DNA of 10,004 nucleotides from Oceanicaulis sp. (GCA_007571185.1 RKRX01000214.1:1-10004); one strand, 5' to 3'; counted from the stretch's first letter, positions 1 through 6,826 are shown. Notes: generated from the sequence alone by a model not told the origin. Translations and numbers: made by a program.

Positions 1-444
1 ATGATCACCCTCTCCCGACGCACACCCCGAACCCTGGCGGATCAACTCAGGAAACGCTATGACGCCAACCCGACAGCCTGGTTGCACCATGGTGAAGGCG
101 CCAACCCCTATTTCGCCTTTCTCAGCGCGGCGGACTGGATCTGCGTCACCGAGGATTCTGCAAACATGCTATGTGAAGCTGCAGCCACAGGCACGCCGGT
201 TTATCGGCTGGGCGTGGATGGGCGTCCGGGCAAGTTCCGCGCTCTTTACACCGGTCTGGAGGGTCAGGGCACCGTACGCCCCTATCTAGGTCGTCTGGAA
301 GTGTGGAACTATGTCCCGCTTGACGAAACCGGAAGGGCAGCGCAGGCCGTGCTTGAAATCTTCCATGCTAGAGGCAAACTCAGCGCCCAGTCGATCCATA
401 CCCTCAGAGCAAGTGTCTCAGATCATATTGCTCGACCAAAATGA
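1..444 (+). CDS. ELM1-family (DUF1022) protein, 3' part only
   Basis: This is the C-terminal part of an ELM1/DUF1022-family protein, named after a plant mitochondrial-fission factor and predicted to have a GT-B glycosyltransferase-like fold. The bacterial function is not established. The visible 147 residues hold the conserved block HHGEGANPYFAFLSAADW (about residues 29-46), followed by TEDSANMLCEAAATGTPVY, the usual C-terminal nucleotide-sugar-binding-like region of the family. Family members are normally well over 300 residues. The ITLSRRTP stretch at the window edge is normally internal, so the ATG at position 1 is probably an internal Met and the gene starts upstream of the window. It ends with TGA at 442-444, only 12 bases before trxB, which suggests co-transcription. 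The family call is fairly firm; enzymatic activity is unknown. Confidence 0.8.
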   Translation: MITLSRRTPRTLADQLRKRYDANPTAWLHHGEGANPYFAFLSAADWICVTEDSANMLCEAAATGTPVYRLGVDGRPGKFRALYTGLEGQGTVRPYLGRLEVWNYVPLDETGRAAQAVLEIFHARGKLSAQSIHTLRASVSDHIARPK

Positions 445-456
445 AAAGGAGGCGGT

Positions 457-1434
457 ATGGCGGAAACCCGTCACATAAAAATCATCATTATCGGTTCCGG
501 CGCCGCCGGCTATACCGCCGCCATCTATGCCGCACGGGCCATGCTGAGGCCATTGCTGATTTCCGGCCTGCAACCGGGCGGCCAGTTGACCATCACCACC
601 GATGTGGAAAACTATCCCGGGTTCTCTGATCCGATCCAAGGTCCATGGTTGATGGACCAGATGAAAGCGCAGGCTGAAAATGTCGGCGCTGTCCTTTCCG
701 ATGACCTGATCGTTGAGGCGGATCTGTCCAGACGCCCATTCACCCTGACAGGAGATTCGGGCGCGGCCTATACCGCCGACACCGTGGTGATCGCTACCGG
801 CGCCACCGCCAAATGGCTTGGCCTTGAGAGCGAGAGGGCCTTTCAGGGTTTCGGCGTATCCGCATGCGCCACCTGTGACGGCTTTTTCTATCGTGGGCGC
901 GACGTCATCGTTGTGGGGGGCGGAAACACCGCTGTGGAAGAAGCCTTGTTCCTGACCAATTTCGCTTCCAGAGTCACCCTGGTGCACCGTCGCAATAGCC
1001 TACGAGCGGAAAAAATCCTGCAAGGGCGCCTGCTCAACCACCCCAAGGTGGACGTGATCTGGGACAGCGTGCTCGAAGACATCATTGGCGATGAGAAGCC
1101 GGTCAAGGCGGTCACCGGCGTACGCTTGAAAAACGTCAGGACCGGCAAGACATCCGAGCACGCCGCTGATGGCGTGTTCGTGGCTATCGGACACACCCCT
1201 GCTACAGAGCTGTTCACCGGCCAATTGGAAACCAAAGAAGGCGGCTATCTGGTCACCAAGCCTGATTCCACCGCCACCTCTATCCCCGGCGTTTTCGCCG
1301 CGGGGGATGTGACCGACGACCAGTATCGTCAAGCTGTCACGGCTGCCGGCATGGGGTGTATGGCGGCGCTGGAAGCCGAACGCTTCCTGGCTCATCAGGC
1401 CGCGTTCGCGGCGGTTGAATCGGAAGTGGCCTGA
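457..1434 (+). CDS. trxB: thioredoxin-disulfide reductase (TrxB)
   Basis: This is a cytosolic flavoenzyme that reduces oxidised thioredoxin with NADPH through FAD and a redox-active disulfide. At 325 residues it is of normal length. An N-terminal FAD-binding GSGAAG lies at residues 13-18. The redox motif CATC lies at 137-140, followed by DGFFYRG. The NADPH-binding GGGNTAVEEA starts at 154 and the NADPH phosphate-contacting HRR at 177-179. The C-terminal FAD motif AAGDV is at 281-285 with RQA at 291-293. All catalytic elements are present. The start is well supported: AAAGGAGG at 445-452 precedes the ATG by four bases. It sits between the ELM1-like gene and an ABC transporter pair and is probably in the same operon. 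A LysR gene follows two genes later. Nothing in the sequence suggests an altered function. Confidence 0.97.
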   Translation: MAETRHIKIIIIGSGAAGYTAAIYAARAMLRPLLISGLQPGGQLTITTDVENYPGFSDPIQGPWLMDQMKAQAENVGAVLSDDLIVEADLSRRPFTLTGDSGAAYTADTVVIATGATAKWLGLESERAFQGFGVSACATCDGFFYRGRDVIVVGGGNTAVEEALFLTNFASRVTLVHRRNSLRAEKILQGRLLNHPKVDVIWDSVLEDIIGDEKPVKAVTGVRLKNVRTGKTSEHAADGVFVAIGHTPATELFTGQLETKEGGYLVTKPDSTATSIPGVFAAGDVTDDQYRQAVTAAGMGCMAALEAERFLAHQAAFAAVESEVA

Positions 1435-1440
1435 AGCTCT

Positions 1441-1456
1441 CCGGTTTTGTAACCGG
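1441..1456 (+). other. short stem-loop between trxB and the ABC ATPase gene
   Basis: CCGGTT and AACCGG form a perfect 6-bp stem around a TTGT loop, starting six bases after the trxB stop. No T-run follows it. It could be a weak attenuator or an mRNA-stability hairpin in the operon rather than a full terminator. No function is shown. Confidence 0.3.
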
Positions 1457-1489
1457 GTTGGCTGCGGCGCCGCATGTACATGGGGAGAT

Positions 1490-2224
1490 ATGATCGCTGA
1501 TATGCCCGCCACACTACTCCCGCCTGCTTTGTCCCTGACCGGGTTGCGCTTTTCTTACACCGCGCGTCAGCCCGATGTGATCGTCCTTGATGATCTGACC
1601 GTAAGGGCGGGCGAGCGCATTTTTCTGCGTGGAGCAAGCGGCTCAGGCAAATCCACCCTTTTGGGGCTGGTCGCCGGCATTCTGGAGCCTCGAGACGGTG
1701 AGATCGAAGTGCTCGGTCAATCCATGAACGCCTTGACCGCATCTGGACGTGACGCCTTTCGCGCGGCCCGGTTGGGTGTGATCTTCCAGATGTTCAACCT
1801 GCTGCCTTATCTTCCGGTTGGTGAAAATGTCACTTTGCCCTGCCGGTTCTCTGCAGAGCGCGCCAGACGGGCCAGAGCGGCTGGCGGGTTGCAGGTCGAA
1901 GCCCGCAGATTGTTACAGCGACTGGGGTTGGACGCGGACGCGGTCTGGTCCAGGCGCGCAGCGAGCCTGTCGGTGGGGCAGCAACAGCGGGTGGCCGCCG
2001 CTCGGGCGCTAATGGGTCGACCGGGCTTGATCCTGGCTGATGAACCGACCTCGGCATTGGATGCCGACAGCCGCGACGCTTTCATCAGGCTCCTCAGGGA
2101 CGAATGCACCGCCTCTGGCGCTGCTCTGCTTTTTGTCAGCCATGATGGCGGACTGACAGGCCAGTTTGACAGGGCGCTGGATCTGAAATCCATCAACATC
2201 GTCCAGAGCGCGGAGACAGCGTGA
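1490..2224 (+). CDS. ABC transporter ATP-binding protein, LolD/MacB-like
   Basis: This is the cytoplasmic ATPase subunit of an ABC transporter, 244 residues from the chosen start. Walker A is GASGSGKST at residues 48-56, the Q-loop glutamine is at 100 (FQMFNLLPYL), the signature is LSVGQQQR at 160-167, Walker B is LILADEP at 180-186, and the H-loop histidine is at 218 (SHD). The FNLLPYLPVGENVTLP stretch and overall size match the LolD/MacB/FtsE type that works with FtsX-like permeases. The signature has Val in place of the first Gly of LSGGQ. The reading frame is open upstream to 1415 inside trxB. I chose ATG 1490 because GGGGAG lies just before it, although only 2 bases away; ATG 1502 is an alternative. 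Its stop overlaps the permease start, so the two products are very probably one transporter. The substrate cannot be told from sequence. Confidence 0.92.
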   Translation: MIADMPATLLPPALSLTGLRFSYTARQPDVIVLDDLTVRAGERIFLRGASGSGKSTLLGLVAGILEPRDGEIEVLGQSMNALTASGRDAFRAARLGVIFQMFNLLPYLPVGENVTLPCRFSAERARRARAAGGLQVEARRLLQRLGLDADAVWSRRAASLSVGQQQRVAAARALMGRPGLILADEPTSALDADSRDAFIRLLRDECTASGAALLFVSHDGGLTGQFDRALDLKSINIVQSAETA

Positions 2225-3483
2225 TGGCCCAATTGCCGATCCTGAACCTGGCGCTGCGTTCAATCGCCAATCGCAAGACCACCGCAATTCTCACCGTGAT
2301 GACCGTAACCATCTCGGTGATGCTGTTCTTGGGCGTGGAGAAAATACGCCATGGCGCCCGCGCCAGCTTCGAGAATACAATTTCAAACGTTGAACTGATT
2401 GTGGGGGCGCGATCGAGCCCGGTAAACCTGATGCTTTATTCGGTGTTTCATATCGGCGACGCAACCAACAACATCACCTGGGAAAGCTATCAGACAGTGG
2501 CCAACGCGCCAGGCGTGGCTTGGACCGTGCCAATTTCCCTGGGTGACTCTCATCGCGGTTACAGAGTGATCGGCACGACCGCAGGCTATTTCGAGCACTA
2601 CCGGTATGGCGGCGAGCGGCGTTTGCGTTTTGAAGACGGTCATGCCTTCGGGGATGTGTTCGAAGCGGTGATCGGCGCTGCGGCAGCGCGCGAACTGGGT
2701 TATGAGCCGGGTAAAAAGATTATTATCGCCCATGGCATGGGGCGGGTCGGTTTCATCGAGCATGACGCCAACCCTTTCACCATCGTCGGAATTCTGGCGC
2801 CCACAGGCACGCCGCTGGACCGATCGATCATGGTGATGCTGGAGGCCATAGACGTGATCCACATGGGCGGCGCCACGGGCGCGGGCGCCGCTATTCCCGT
2901 TGATGAACTGCGCGCCATGGATCTAACCCCCGAACAGATCACCGCCTTCTATGTGGGACTGGACAGCCCCATAGCGGCGTTGCGCTTGCAAAGGGCGATC
3001 AACACCTATCGCGAAGAACCGTTGCAGGCGGTCATTCCCGGTGTTGCACTGGCGCAGTTGTGGAGCATTGTGGGTGCCGCCGAACGTACACTGGCGGCCG
3101 TCGCCGCTCTTGTGGTGTTGACCGGGCTGATCTCGATCCTCACCGCCATCCTGACCAGCCTGAATGAACGTCGGCGAGAAATGGCGATCTTGCGGGCGCT
3201 GGGCGCCCGTCCCCGCCACGTGTTCACCCTACTGGTGACCGAAGCCGCACTCATAGCACTGTCGGGCGCCCTTCTGGGCGCGGGAACCACCTATGGCGCA
3301 CTGGCGATCCTGGCGCCCATGCTGGAAACCCGCTTCGGCCTGATCCTTCCGGTGTTGACGCCGGGGCTCTATGATCTGGCCATCGTAGGTGTGGTGACAG
3401 GCGCCGCTGCTATTTTGAGCTTTTTCCCGGCCTGGCGCGCCTACCGCAATTCACTCGCCGACGGGATGACGATTCGCCTGTAA
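2224..3483 (+). CDS. ABC transporter permease, MacB/FtsX-type
   Basis: This is the inner-membrane permease partner of the preceding ATPase, 419 residues from ATG 2224. One transmembrane helix near residues 20-37 is followed by a large extracytoplasmic domain (about 40-285, MacB_PCD-like). Three helices follow at roughly 290-311, 332-358 and 383-402 (FtsX domain). The cytoplasmic NERRREMAILRALGARP segment after the second helix is the typical coupling region. This topology marks the type VII (mechanotransmission) class, which moves or extracts molecules on the periplasmic side instead of across the inner membrane. The VELIVGARSSPVNLMLYSVFHIGDATNNI stretch (written here in short form VGARSSP...IGDATNNI) and ILAPTGTPLDRSI recall permeases I associate with DUF2796/DUF3299 metal-related clusters; that link is from memory. 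The stop and start overlap as TGATG, which suggests translational coupling. GTG 2221 is a possible alternative start. The substrate is unknown. Confidence 0.9.
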   Translation: MAQLPILNLALRSIANRKTTAILTVMTVTISVMLFLGVEKIRHGARASFENTISNVELIVGARSSPVNLMLYSVFHIGDATNNITWESYQTVANAPGVAWTVPISLGDSHRGYRVIGTTAGYFEHYRYGGERRLRFEDGHAFGDVFEAVIGAAAARELGYEPGKKIIIAHGMGRVGFIEHDANPFTIVGILAPTGTPLDRSIMVMLEAIDVIHMGGATGAGAAIPVDELRAMDLTPEQITAFYVGLDSPIAALRLQRAINTYREEPLQAVIPGVALAQLWSIVGAAERTLAAVAALVVLTGLISILTAILTSLNERRREMAILRALGARPRHVFTLLVTEAALIALSGALLGAGTTYGALAILAPMLETRFGLILPVLTPGLYDLAIVGVVTGAAAILSFFPAWRAYRNSLADGMTIRL

Positions 3484-3493
3484 GGACTCCATG

Positions 3494-4387
3494 ATGGACT
3501 GGGACAAACTGAAAACCTTCCACGCTGCGGCTGAAGCAGGCTCGCTCACAGGCGCCTCAGAAGCTCTGACTCTGTCCCAATCTGCAGTCAGTCGACAGAT
3601 TTCGATGCTGGAAACTGAGATGGGCGTGAAGCTGTTTCATCGCCATGCTCGCGGCCTCCTGCTCACCGAGCCCGGGCGGGTGCTCTATAAAGCCAGCCGG
3701 GAAGTGGCGGGCAAAATTGCAGCGGCCGAAGCTAATGTGCTTGATTGTCGCGATGAGCCCAGCGGCCTGCTGCGCGTCACCGCCCCCACCGCCATGGGTG
3801 CGATCTGGCTGGCGCCGCGCCTGTCGCGCTTTCAAGCTGACTATCCTCATATCCGGATTCGATTACTGCTAGTCGATCATGAGCTCGACATCGCCAACCT
3901 AGAGGCGGACGTGGCGTTGCGGCCCTGGGCGGCGACCCAAAACGATCTGATCCAGCGCAAGCTGATGGTGGTGAACCAGCATCTTTATGCCTCCGAAAAT
4001 TATCTAGCCTGCAAAGGCGTCCCGGAGAGCTTGGCCGATTTCGACCATCACAGCTTTATCGGTTACGGCCCGGGCAGGCTCGCCCCCATCCCCAATCTGA
4101 ACTGGCATCTGGATCTGGGGCTGGCGTCGGGGCGTAAGCCACGCACCCCCCGAACCGAGGCCAGTACGCTCAATGGCATGATGCGCCTTGCCGAGGCGGG
4201 GCTGGGACTTGTGGGGCTACCGGACTACATGGCTCGCGAAAATGAGCGCCTGGTGTGCATCAGACCTGAGTTTGAAGGCCCTCCTTTTGAGATTTTCCTT
4301 ATTTTCCCCGAAGAACTGCGCGCCTCACGTCGGGTCAAAGCCTTCCGCGATTTTATCATGGATGAAGTTAAACGTAAGAGGAGATGA
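3494..4387 (+). CDS. LysR-family transcriptional regulator
   Basis: This is a DNA-binding regulator of the LysR family, 297 residues, the usual length. The N-terminal winged helix-turn-helix is plain: FHAAAEAGSLTGASEALTLSQSAVSRQISMLE covers about residues 9-40 in pieces, with SQSAVSRQIS as the recognition helix region, followed by LFHRHARGLLLTEPG. A periplasmic-binding-protein-like effector domain starts near residue 90 with LLRVTAPTAMGAIWLAPRLSRF. The effector is unknown. AAGGA overlapping the permease stop (3482-3486) serves as ribosome site. ATG 3494 gives 7-base spacing and the family-typical MDWDKL start; ATG 3491 is also possible. It is the last gene of the plus-strand run, not divergent from a target as many LysR genes are. 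It might regulate its own operon, but this is inference. The protein ends basic (VKRKRR). Confidence 0.93.
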   Translation: MDWDKLKTFHAAAEAGSLTGASEALTLSQSAVSRQISMLETEMGVKLFHRHARGLLLTEPGRVLYKASREVAGKIAAAEANVLDCRDEPSGLLRVTAPTAMGAIWLAPRLSRFQADYPHIRIRLLLVDHELDIANLEADVALRPWAATQNDLIQRKLMVVNQHLYASENYLACKGVPESLADFDHHSFIGYGPGRLAPIPNLNWHLDLGLASGRKPRTPRTEASTLNGMMRLAEAGLGLVGLPDYMARENERLVCIRPEFEGPPFEIFLIFPEELRASRRVKAFRDFIMDEVKRKRR

Positions 4388-4473
4388 GGGTTTATGCTAT
4401 TTCGGCATAAGTGACACCCAATTAAAACTTCCAAAAACCAGATATTTTTATCCTTACAAGATTTTTCAAGTTC

Positions 4474-4540
4474 AAGGACGCACACCCTTTCCCATCCACG
4501 CGCAGGAAACCGTGTCGATTCAATGCGTCAGGGTGTCCTT
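4474..4540. repeat. imperfect inverted repeat between lysR and dps 3' ends
   Basis: AAGG plus ACACCCT (4474-4477, 4482-4488) can pair with AGGGTGT plus CCTT (4530-4540), with a four-base bulge and a loop of about 41 bases. It lies between two convergent genes, where a two-way terminator would be expected, but there is no T-run next to the stem. The rest of 4388-4557 is AT-rich and holds no other gene that I can support. Confidence 0.25.
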
Positions 4541-4557
4541 CCATCCAACGAAGAAGA

Positions 4558-5025
4558 TCAGGCAAGCGTGGCGCGCAACATCCAGGCGGTCTTCTCGTGG
4601 GCGGTGATACGCGGCGAGACCAGATCGGAGGTGGCTTCGTCACCATGTTCTTCGGCCAAGTTCAGCGCGGCGCGGGCGCGGCGCCCCACCTGCTCATGAC
4701 CGGCAATCAGATTGGTCACCATGGCATTTGCATCTGGGGTAACGGCATCATGCTTGACAACAGCTGAGGCCGCCATCTCGTCATAGGAGATCGGCGCAAG
4801 CACGCCTAGCGCGCGGATACGTTCAGCGATCTCGTCGGTGGCCTGCCACAACTCGGTGTACTGCTCTTCAAACATGGCGTGCAGATCGTGGAAGCGCGGC
4901 CCGGTGACGTTCCAGTGATAGGCATGAGTCTTGAAATACAGTGCATAAGTATCCGCCAGCAAAGCAGTCACAGCTTGAGCCATGGCTTCGCGCTGCTCCC
5001 GGGTCAGACCCATATTGATGTCCAT
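4558..5025 (-). CDS. dps: Dps family ferritin-like DNA-protection protein
   Basis: Dps proteins form dodecamers that oxidise and store iron, use up peroxide and often bind DNA, protecting cells in stress and stationary phase. This 155-residue protein has the usual length. The ferroxidase site is recognisable: YHWNVTGPRFHDLHAMFEEQY gives H37, H49 and E53, and TDEIAERI gives D64 and E68. Glu at 53 in place of the E. coli Asp is common in the family. The first residues (MDINMGL) contain no lysine-rich DNA-binding tail, so DNA binding is uncertain. The frame is open upstream to 5094, but ATG 5025 is chosen because of a good ribosome site (GAGGGA, 6-base spacing) and because the upstream residues do not fit the family. 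It lies downstream of the aminotransferase on the same strand, with its own likely promoter in between, and converges on lysR. Confidence 0.93.
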   Translation of the reverse strand: MDINMGLTREQREAMAQAVTALLADTYALYFKTHAYHWNVTGPRFHDLHAMFEEQYTELWQATDEIAERIRALGVLAPISYDEMAASAVVKHDAVTPDANAMVTNLIAGHEQVGRRARAALNLAEEHGDEATSDLVSPRITAHEKTAWMLRATLA

Positions 5026-5031
5026 AACCGT

Positions 5032-5037
5032 TCCCTC
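5032..5037 (-). promoter_or_regulatory. ribosome binding site of dps
   Basis: GAGGGA on the minus strand lies six bases before ATG 5025. It fixes the dps start there instead of at the longer open-frame start at 5094. Confidence 0.65.
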
Positions 5038-5053
5038 GGCTGCTGGATTTTTG

Positions 5054-5081
5054 CGTATAATTCCACAATGTATGAGGTCAG
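5054..5081 (-). promoter_or_regulatory. candidate sigma-70-like promoter of dps
   Basis: On the minus strand CTGACC (5081-5076, four of six matches to TTGACA) is followed after 16 bases by TATACG (5059-5054, four of six to TATAAT). The transcript would start near 5046 with a leader of about 20 bases that still contains the ribosome site. The match is modest and such matches occur by chance in AT-rich DNA. Confidence 0.35.
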
Positions 5082-5114
5082 ATAGAAAATCCAACTGAGT
5101 CCCATACTGAAATC

Positions 5115-5131
5115 TATTGATTTTATCAATA
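5115..5131. promoter_or_regulatory. AT-rich palindrome at aminotransferase stop, upstream of dps
   Basis: TATTGAT-TTT-ATCAATA is a perfect 7-bp inverted repeat with a 3-base centre. It overlaps the stop codon of the aminotransferase gene and lies 34 bases upstream of the candidate dps -35. It could be an operator for dps or a small hairpin in the aminotransferase mRNA. It looks like an FNR/FixK box (TTGAT-N4-ATCAA) with one base missing in the spacer, so that identification does not hold as it stands. Confidence 0.4.
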
Positions 5132-6367
5132 AGGCGAATTCACCTCTTCACAGAAACGAACAATCCGCGCCCCCGCCTCCTCCAGTGACATATCATCGGT
5201 AGCGTAAGATAATCGGAAGCTCGGCGGCGCTGCGCCGAAAGCCGTCCCTGGCGTCACGGCCACGCCTTCTTCGATCAGCAGTGCTTCGCACACATCCAGA
5301 TCAGTCTCCATCAACATGCCTCTTGCGGAAGTTTGACCGACAAGGCCTGTGCAATCGACAAAGATATAGAACGCACCCTGCGGCGGCGGCGCCGCCAGTT
5401 CCGGCGCCGCCTTGATCTTTTCCAGCATGGCGTCACGGCGCATCCTGAACACGGCATTGCGCGGCGCGAGGAAACTGTGATCACCGTTGAGCGCCGCCAC
5501 AGAGGCCCACTGGCTGATCGAACAGGGGTTGGACGTGGTCTGGCTCATCACCTTGGCCATAGCCTTGATAAGCGTTTCAGGCCCGGCTGCATACCCGATC
5601 CGCCAGCCGGTCATAGCGTAAGCTTTGGAGACCCCGTTCATGGTCAGAACACGATCATATAGATTGGGTGCCACCTGGGCGATGGTGGAAAACTCGAAAG
5701 CGTCATAGACCAGGTGTTCATATATATCGTCGGTCAGTATCAGCACATGGGGGTGAAGCGTCAGAACCTCGGCAAGGGCCTTAAGGTCATCTGCTGTGTA
5801 GGCCGTTCCGGTGGGATTAGACGGCGAGTTCAGCACCACCCAGCGCGTGCGCGCTGTGATCGACGCCTCCAAGGTTTCAGGTTTGAGCTTATAGCCCTCA
5901 TGCACGCTGGTGTGAGCGAACACGGTTTCAGCGCCACACAGATGCGCCATCTCAGGATAGCTGACCCAGTACGGCGTTGGGATCACGACCTGATCCCCCG
6001 GATTCAAAGTCGCGGCGAAAGCGTTGTAGATCACCGGCTTGCCGCCCGGTGACACATTGACCTGGGCGCGTGTGTACTCAAGTCCGTTATCACGCTTGAA
6101 CTTGGCGCAGATCGCCTCTTTCAGTTCAGGCAAGCCATCCACATCGGTGTATTTGGTCTGGCCGGACTCAATCGCCTCAATCGCGGCCTGCTTGATATGA
6201 TCAGGCGTATCGAAATCCGGCTCGCCCGCCCCCAGACCAATCACATCCTTTCCCACGGCCCTGAGTTGGCGGGCCTTCATGCTCACCGCAATCGTGGCGG
6301 AAGGACGAACGCGAGATAATGTAGCAGAAACGCGAAACGGATCCGAGGTGAACGTGGCATCAGTCAC
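5126..6367 (-). CDS. aatA: aspartate aminotransferase, class I fold type I (Ib)
   Basis: This is a cytosolic pyridoxal-phosphate enzyme that moves the amino group between aspartate (or a similar amino acid) and 2-oxoglutarate. It has 413 residues. The opening SRVRPSATIAVSMKARQL and IGLGAGEPDFDTP are typical of subgroup Ib. Key residues are visible: the PSNPTG loop with N184, D213 and Y216 in LTDDIYEH, the PLP-binding lysine K248 in NGVSKAYAMTGWRIGY, R256 in the same motif, and the C-terminal substrate arginine R385 in SFRLSYA. The Ib type can also act on prephenate in some species, so aspartate specificity is inferred. The start is GTG at 6367, strongly backed by AGGAGG five bases upstream; the N-terminus is then about ten residues longer than usual. 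The symbol aspC is also used for this family. A possible mobile element lies 109 bases upstream. Confidence 0.93.
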   Translation of the reverse strand: MTDATFTSDPFRVSATLSRVRPSATIAVSMKARQLRAVGKDVIGLGAGEPDFDTPDHIKQAAIEAIESGQTKYTDVDGLPELKEAICAKFKRDNGLEYTRAQVNVSPGGKPVIYNAFAATLNPGDQVVIPTPYWVSYPEMAHLCGAETVFAHTSVHEGYKLKPETLEASITARTRWVVLNSPSNPTGTAYTADDLKALAEVLTLHPHVLILTDDIYEHLVYDAFEFSTIAQVAPNLYDRVLTMNGVSKAYAMTGWRIGYAAGPETLIKAMAKVMSQTTSNPCSISQWASVAALNGDHSFLAPRNAVFRMRRDAMLEKIKAAPELAAPPPQGAFYIFVDCTGLVGQTSARGMLMETDLDVCEALLIEEGVAVTPGTAFGAAPPSFRLSYATDDMSLEEAGARIVRFCEEVNSPY

Positions 6368-6372
6368 GACGG

Positions 6373-6378
6373 CCTCCT
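6373..6378 (-). promoter_or_regulatory. ribosome binding site deciding the GTG start
   Basis: A perfect AGGAGG on the minus strand lies five bases before GTG 6367. It is the main reason for accepting the GTG as the aminotransferase start. Confidence 0.75.
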
Positions 6379-6476
6379 GCAGGCGAATCGGATCGGCATT
6401 GTGCGCCCGCAGGTTGCAGCAAAACGAATCCGGTCGCTAGTCTCGCAAACACCGTAACGGCTTCAATTCACCACTT

Positions 6477-6494
6477 GGATATCTCTAAAAACCC
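6477..6494 (+). repeat. left terminal inverted repeat of the 131-bp element
   Basis: GGATATCTCTAAAAACCC pairs with 6590-6607, with two T-for-C differences that would be G-T pairs in RNA. One further base pair (T6476 with A6608) extends it if the flanking bases are counted. Confidence 0.6.
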
Positions 6495-6589
6495 AACACC
6501 TACACTCAATGTTCATCCCTTTAGAAGGCCAGAGGCTGGAAAAACAAAGACTTAGCAGTGACCTCACATTAACCGCTCACCCAAAATAG

Positions 6590-6607
6590 GGGTTTTTAGA
6601 GGTGTCC
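6590..6607 (-). repeat. right terminal inverted repeat of the 131-bp element
   Basis: This is the partner of the repeat at 6477-6494; on the plus strand it reads GGGTTTTTAGAGGTGTCC. ACTT follows directly at 6608-6611. Confidence 0.6.
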
Positions 6608-6747
6608 ACTTGAACCCGATGATCTCCAGCCCGGCGCACCATTCGCTGAGACAGCTACTCACATATGAACACAGAACCTGACCGGCCGGGCCCCGTATCC
6701 CAGTTCCGTGTTCCAGCTCATCTGCGGCGTCACCCCGCACACCAAAG

Positions 6748-6766
6748 GGTTCAGGGGTTCTGAACC
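6748..6766 (-). terminator. stem-loop downstream of the helicase gene, weak terminator candidate
   Basis: GGTTCAG and CTGAACC form a perfect 7-bp stem with a 5-base loop, 60 bases beyond the helicase stop. On the minus strand the stem is followed by CTTTGG, which has only a short T-run, so terminator activity is doubtful. Confidence 0.3.
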
Positions 6767-6792
6767 GTTGGCAAGGTCGGCTCTTGATCCGT

Positions 6793-6807
6793 CCGCACCC
6801 TGTGCGG
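6793..6807 (-). terminator. GC-rich stem-loop just after the helicase stop
   Basis: CCGCAC and GTGCGG form a perfect 6-bp stem with a 3-base loop, 19 bases after the helicase stop. There is no T-run after it on the minus strand. It may take part in ending or stabilising the helicase transcript. Confidence 0.3.
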
Positions 6808-6826
6808 CGCCAACGCTTTCACCAGT

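Larger units (their letters stand above)
6477..6607. mobile_element. candidate MITE-like element, 131 bp
   Basis: The segment is bounded by 18-bp inverted repeats. The left end reads GGATATCTCTAAAAACCC and the right end, read on the minus strand, GGACACCTCTAAAAACCC, matching at 16 of 18 positions, with an exact 12-bp run. Directly outside both ends stands ACTT (6473-6476 and 6608-6611), as a 4-bp target-site duplication would. The inside (about 95 bases) codes for nothing visible and is more AT-rich than the neighbouring genes. This is the form of a non-autonomous element moved by a transposase encoded elsewhere. No insertion-sequence family could be assigned. The alternative is a long imperfect hairpin with no link to transposition; a 4-base direct repeat alone is weak evidence. 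Confidence 0.45.
6368..6826. other. gene-free stretch between aminotransferase and helicase genes
   Basis: About 460 bases without a supportable gene. From left to right it holds the aminotransferase ribosome site and probably its promoter (no clear -35/-10 pair seen), a 131-bp segment with terminal inverted repeats (6477-6607), and two short hairpins (6748-6766 and 6793-6807) downstream of the helicase gene. A plus-strand open frame from ATG 6664 is only 32 codons long and has no clear ribosome site. Confidence 0.6.

Noticed and set aside
1..3. ATG at position 1 as the real start of the ELM1-like gene
   Set aside because: The residues that follow match the middle of the family, not its N-terminus, so the gene is cut by the window edge.
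1000..1512. Long minus-strand open frame opposite trxB (170 codons), and similar frames opposite most genes
   Set aside because: They lie entirely within confident genes on the other strand, have no family-like motifs and no good ribosome sites; such shadows are expected in GC-rich DNA.
5056..5061. Exact TATAAT on the plus strand
   Set aside because: No suitable -35 or plus-strand gene goes with it; the minus-strand dps promoter reading explains the AT-rich sequence equally well.
5117..5129. FNR/FixK box upstream of dps
   Set aside because: The half-sites TTGAT and ATCAA are exact but the spacer is three bases instead of four, so the site is kept only as an unassigned palindrome.
6664..6762. 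32-codon plus-strand ORF in the gap between aminotransferase and helicase
   Set aside because: No clear ribosome site, no recognisable features, and its end runs into a hairpin; nothing supports translation.
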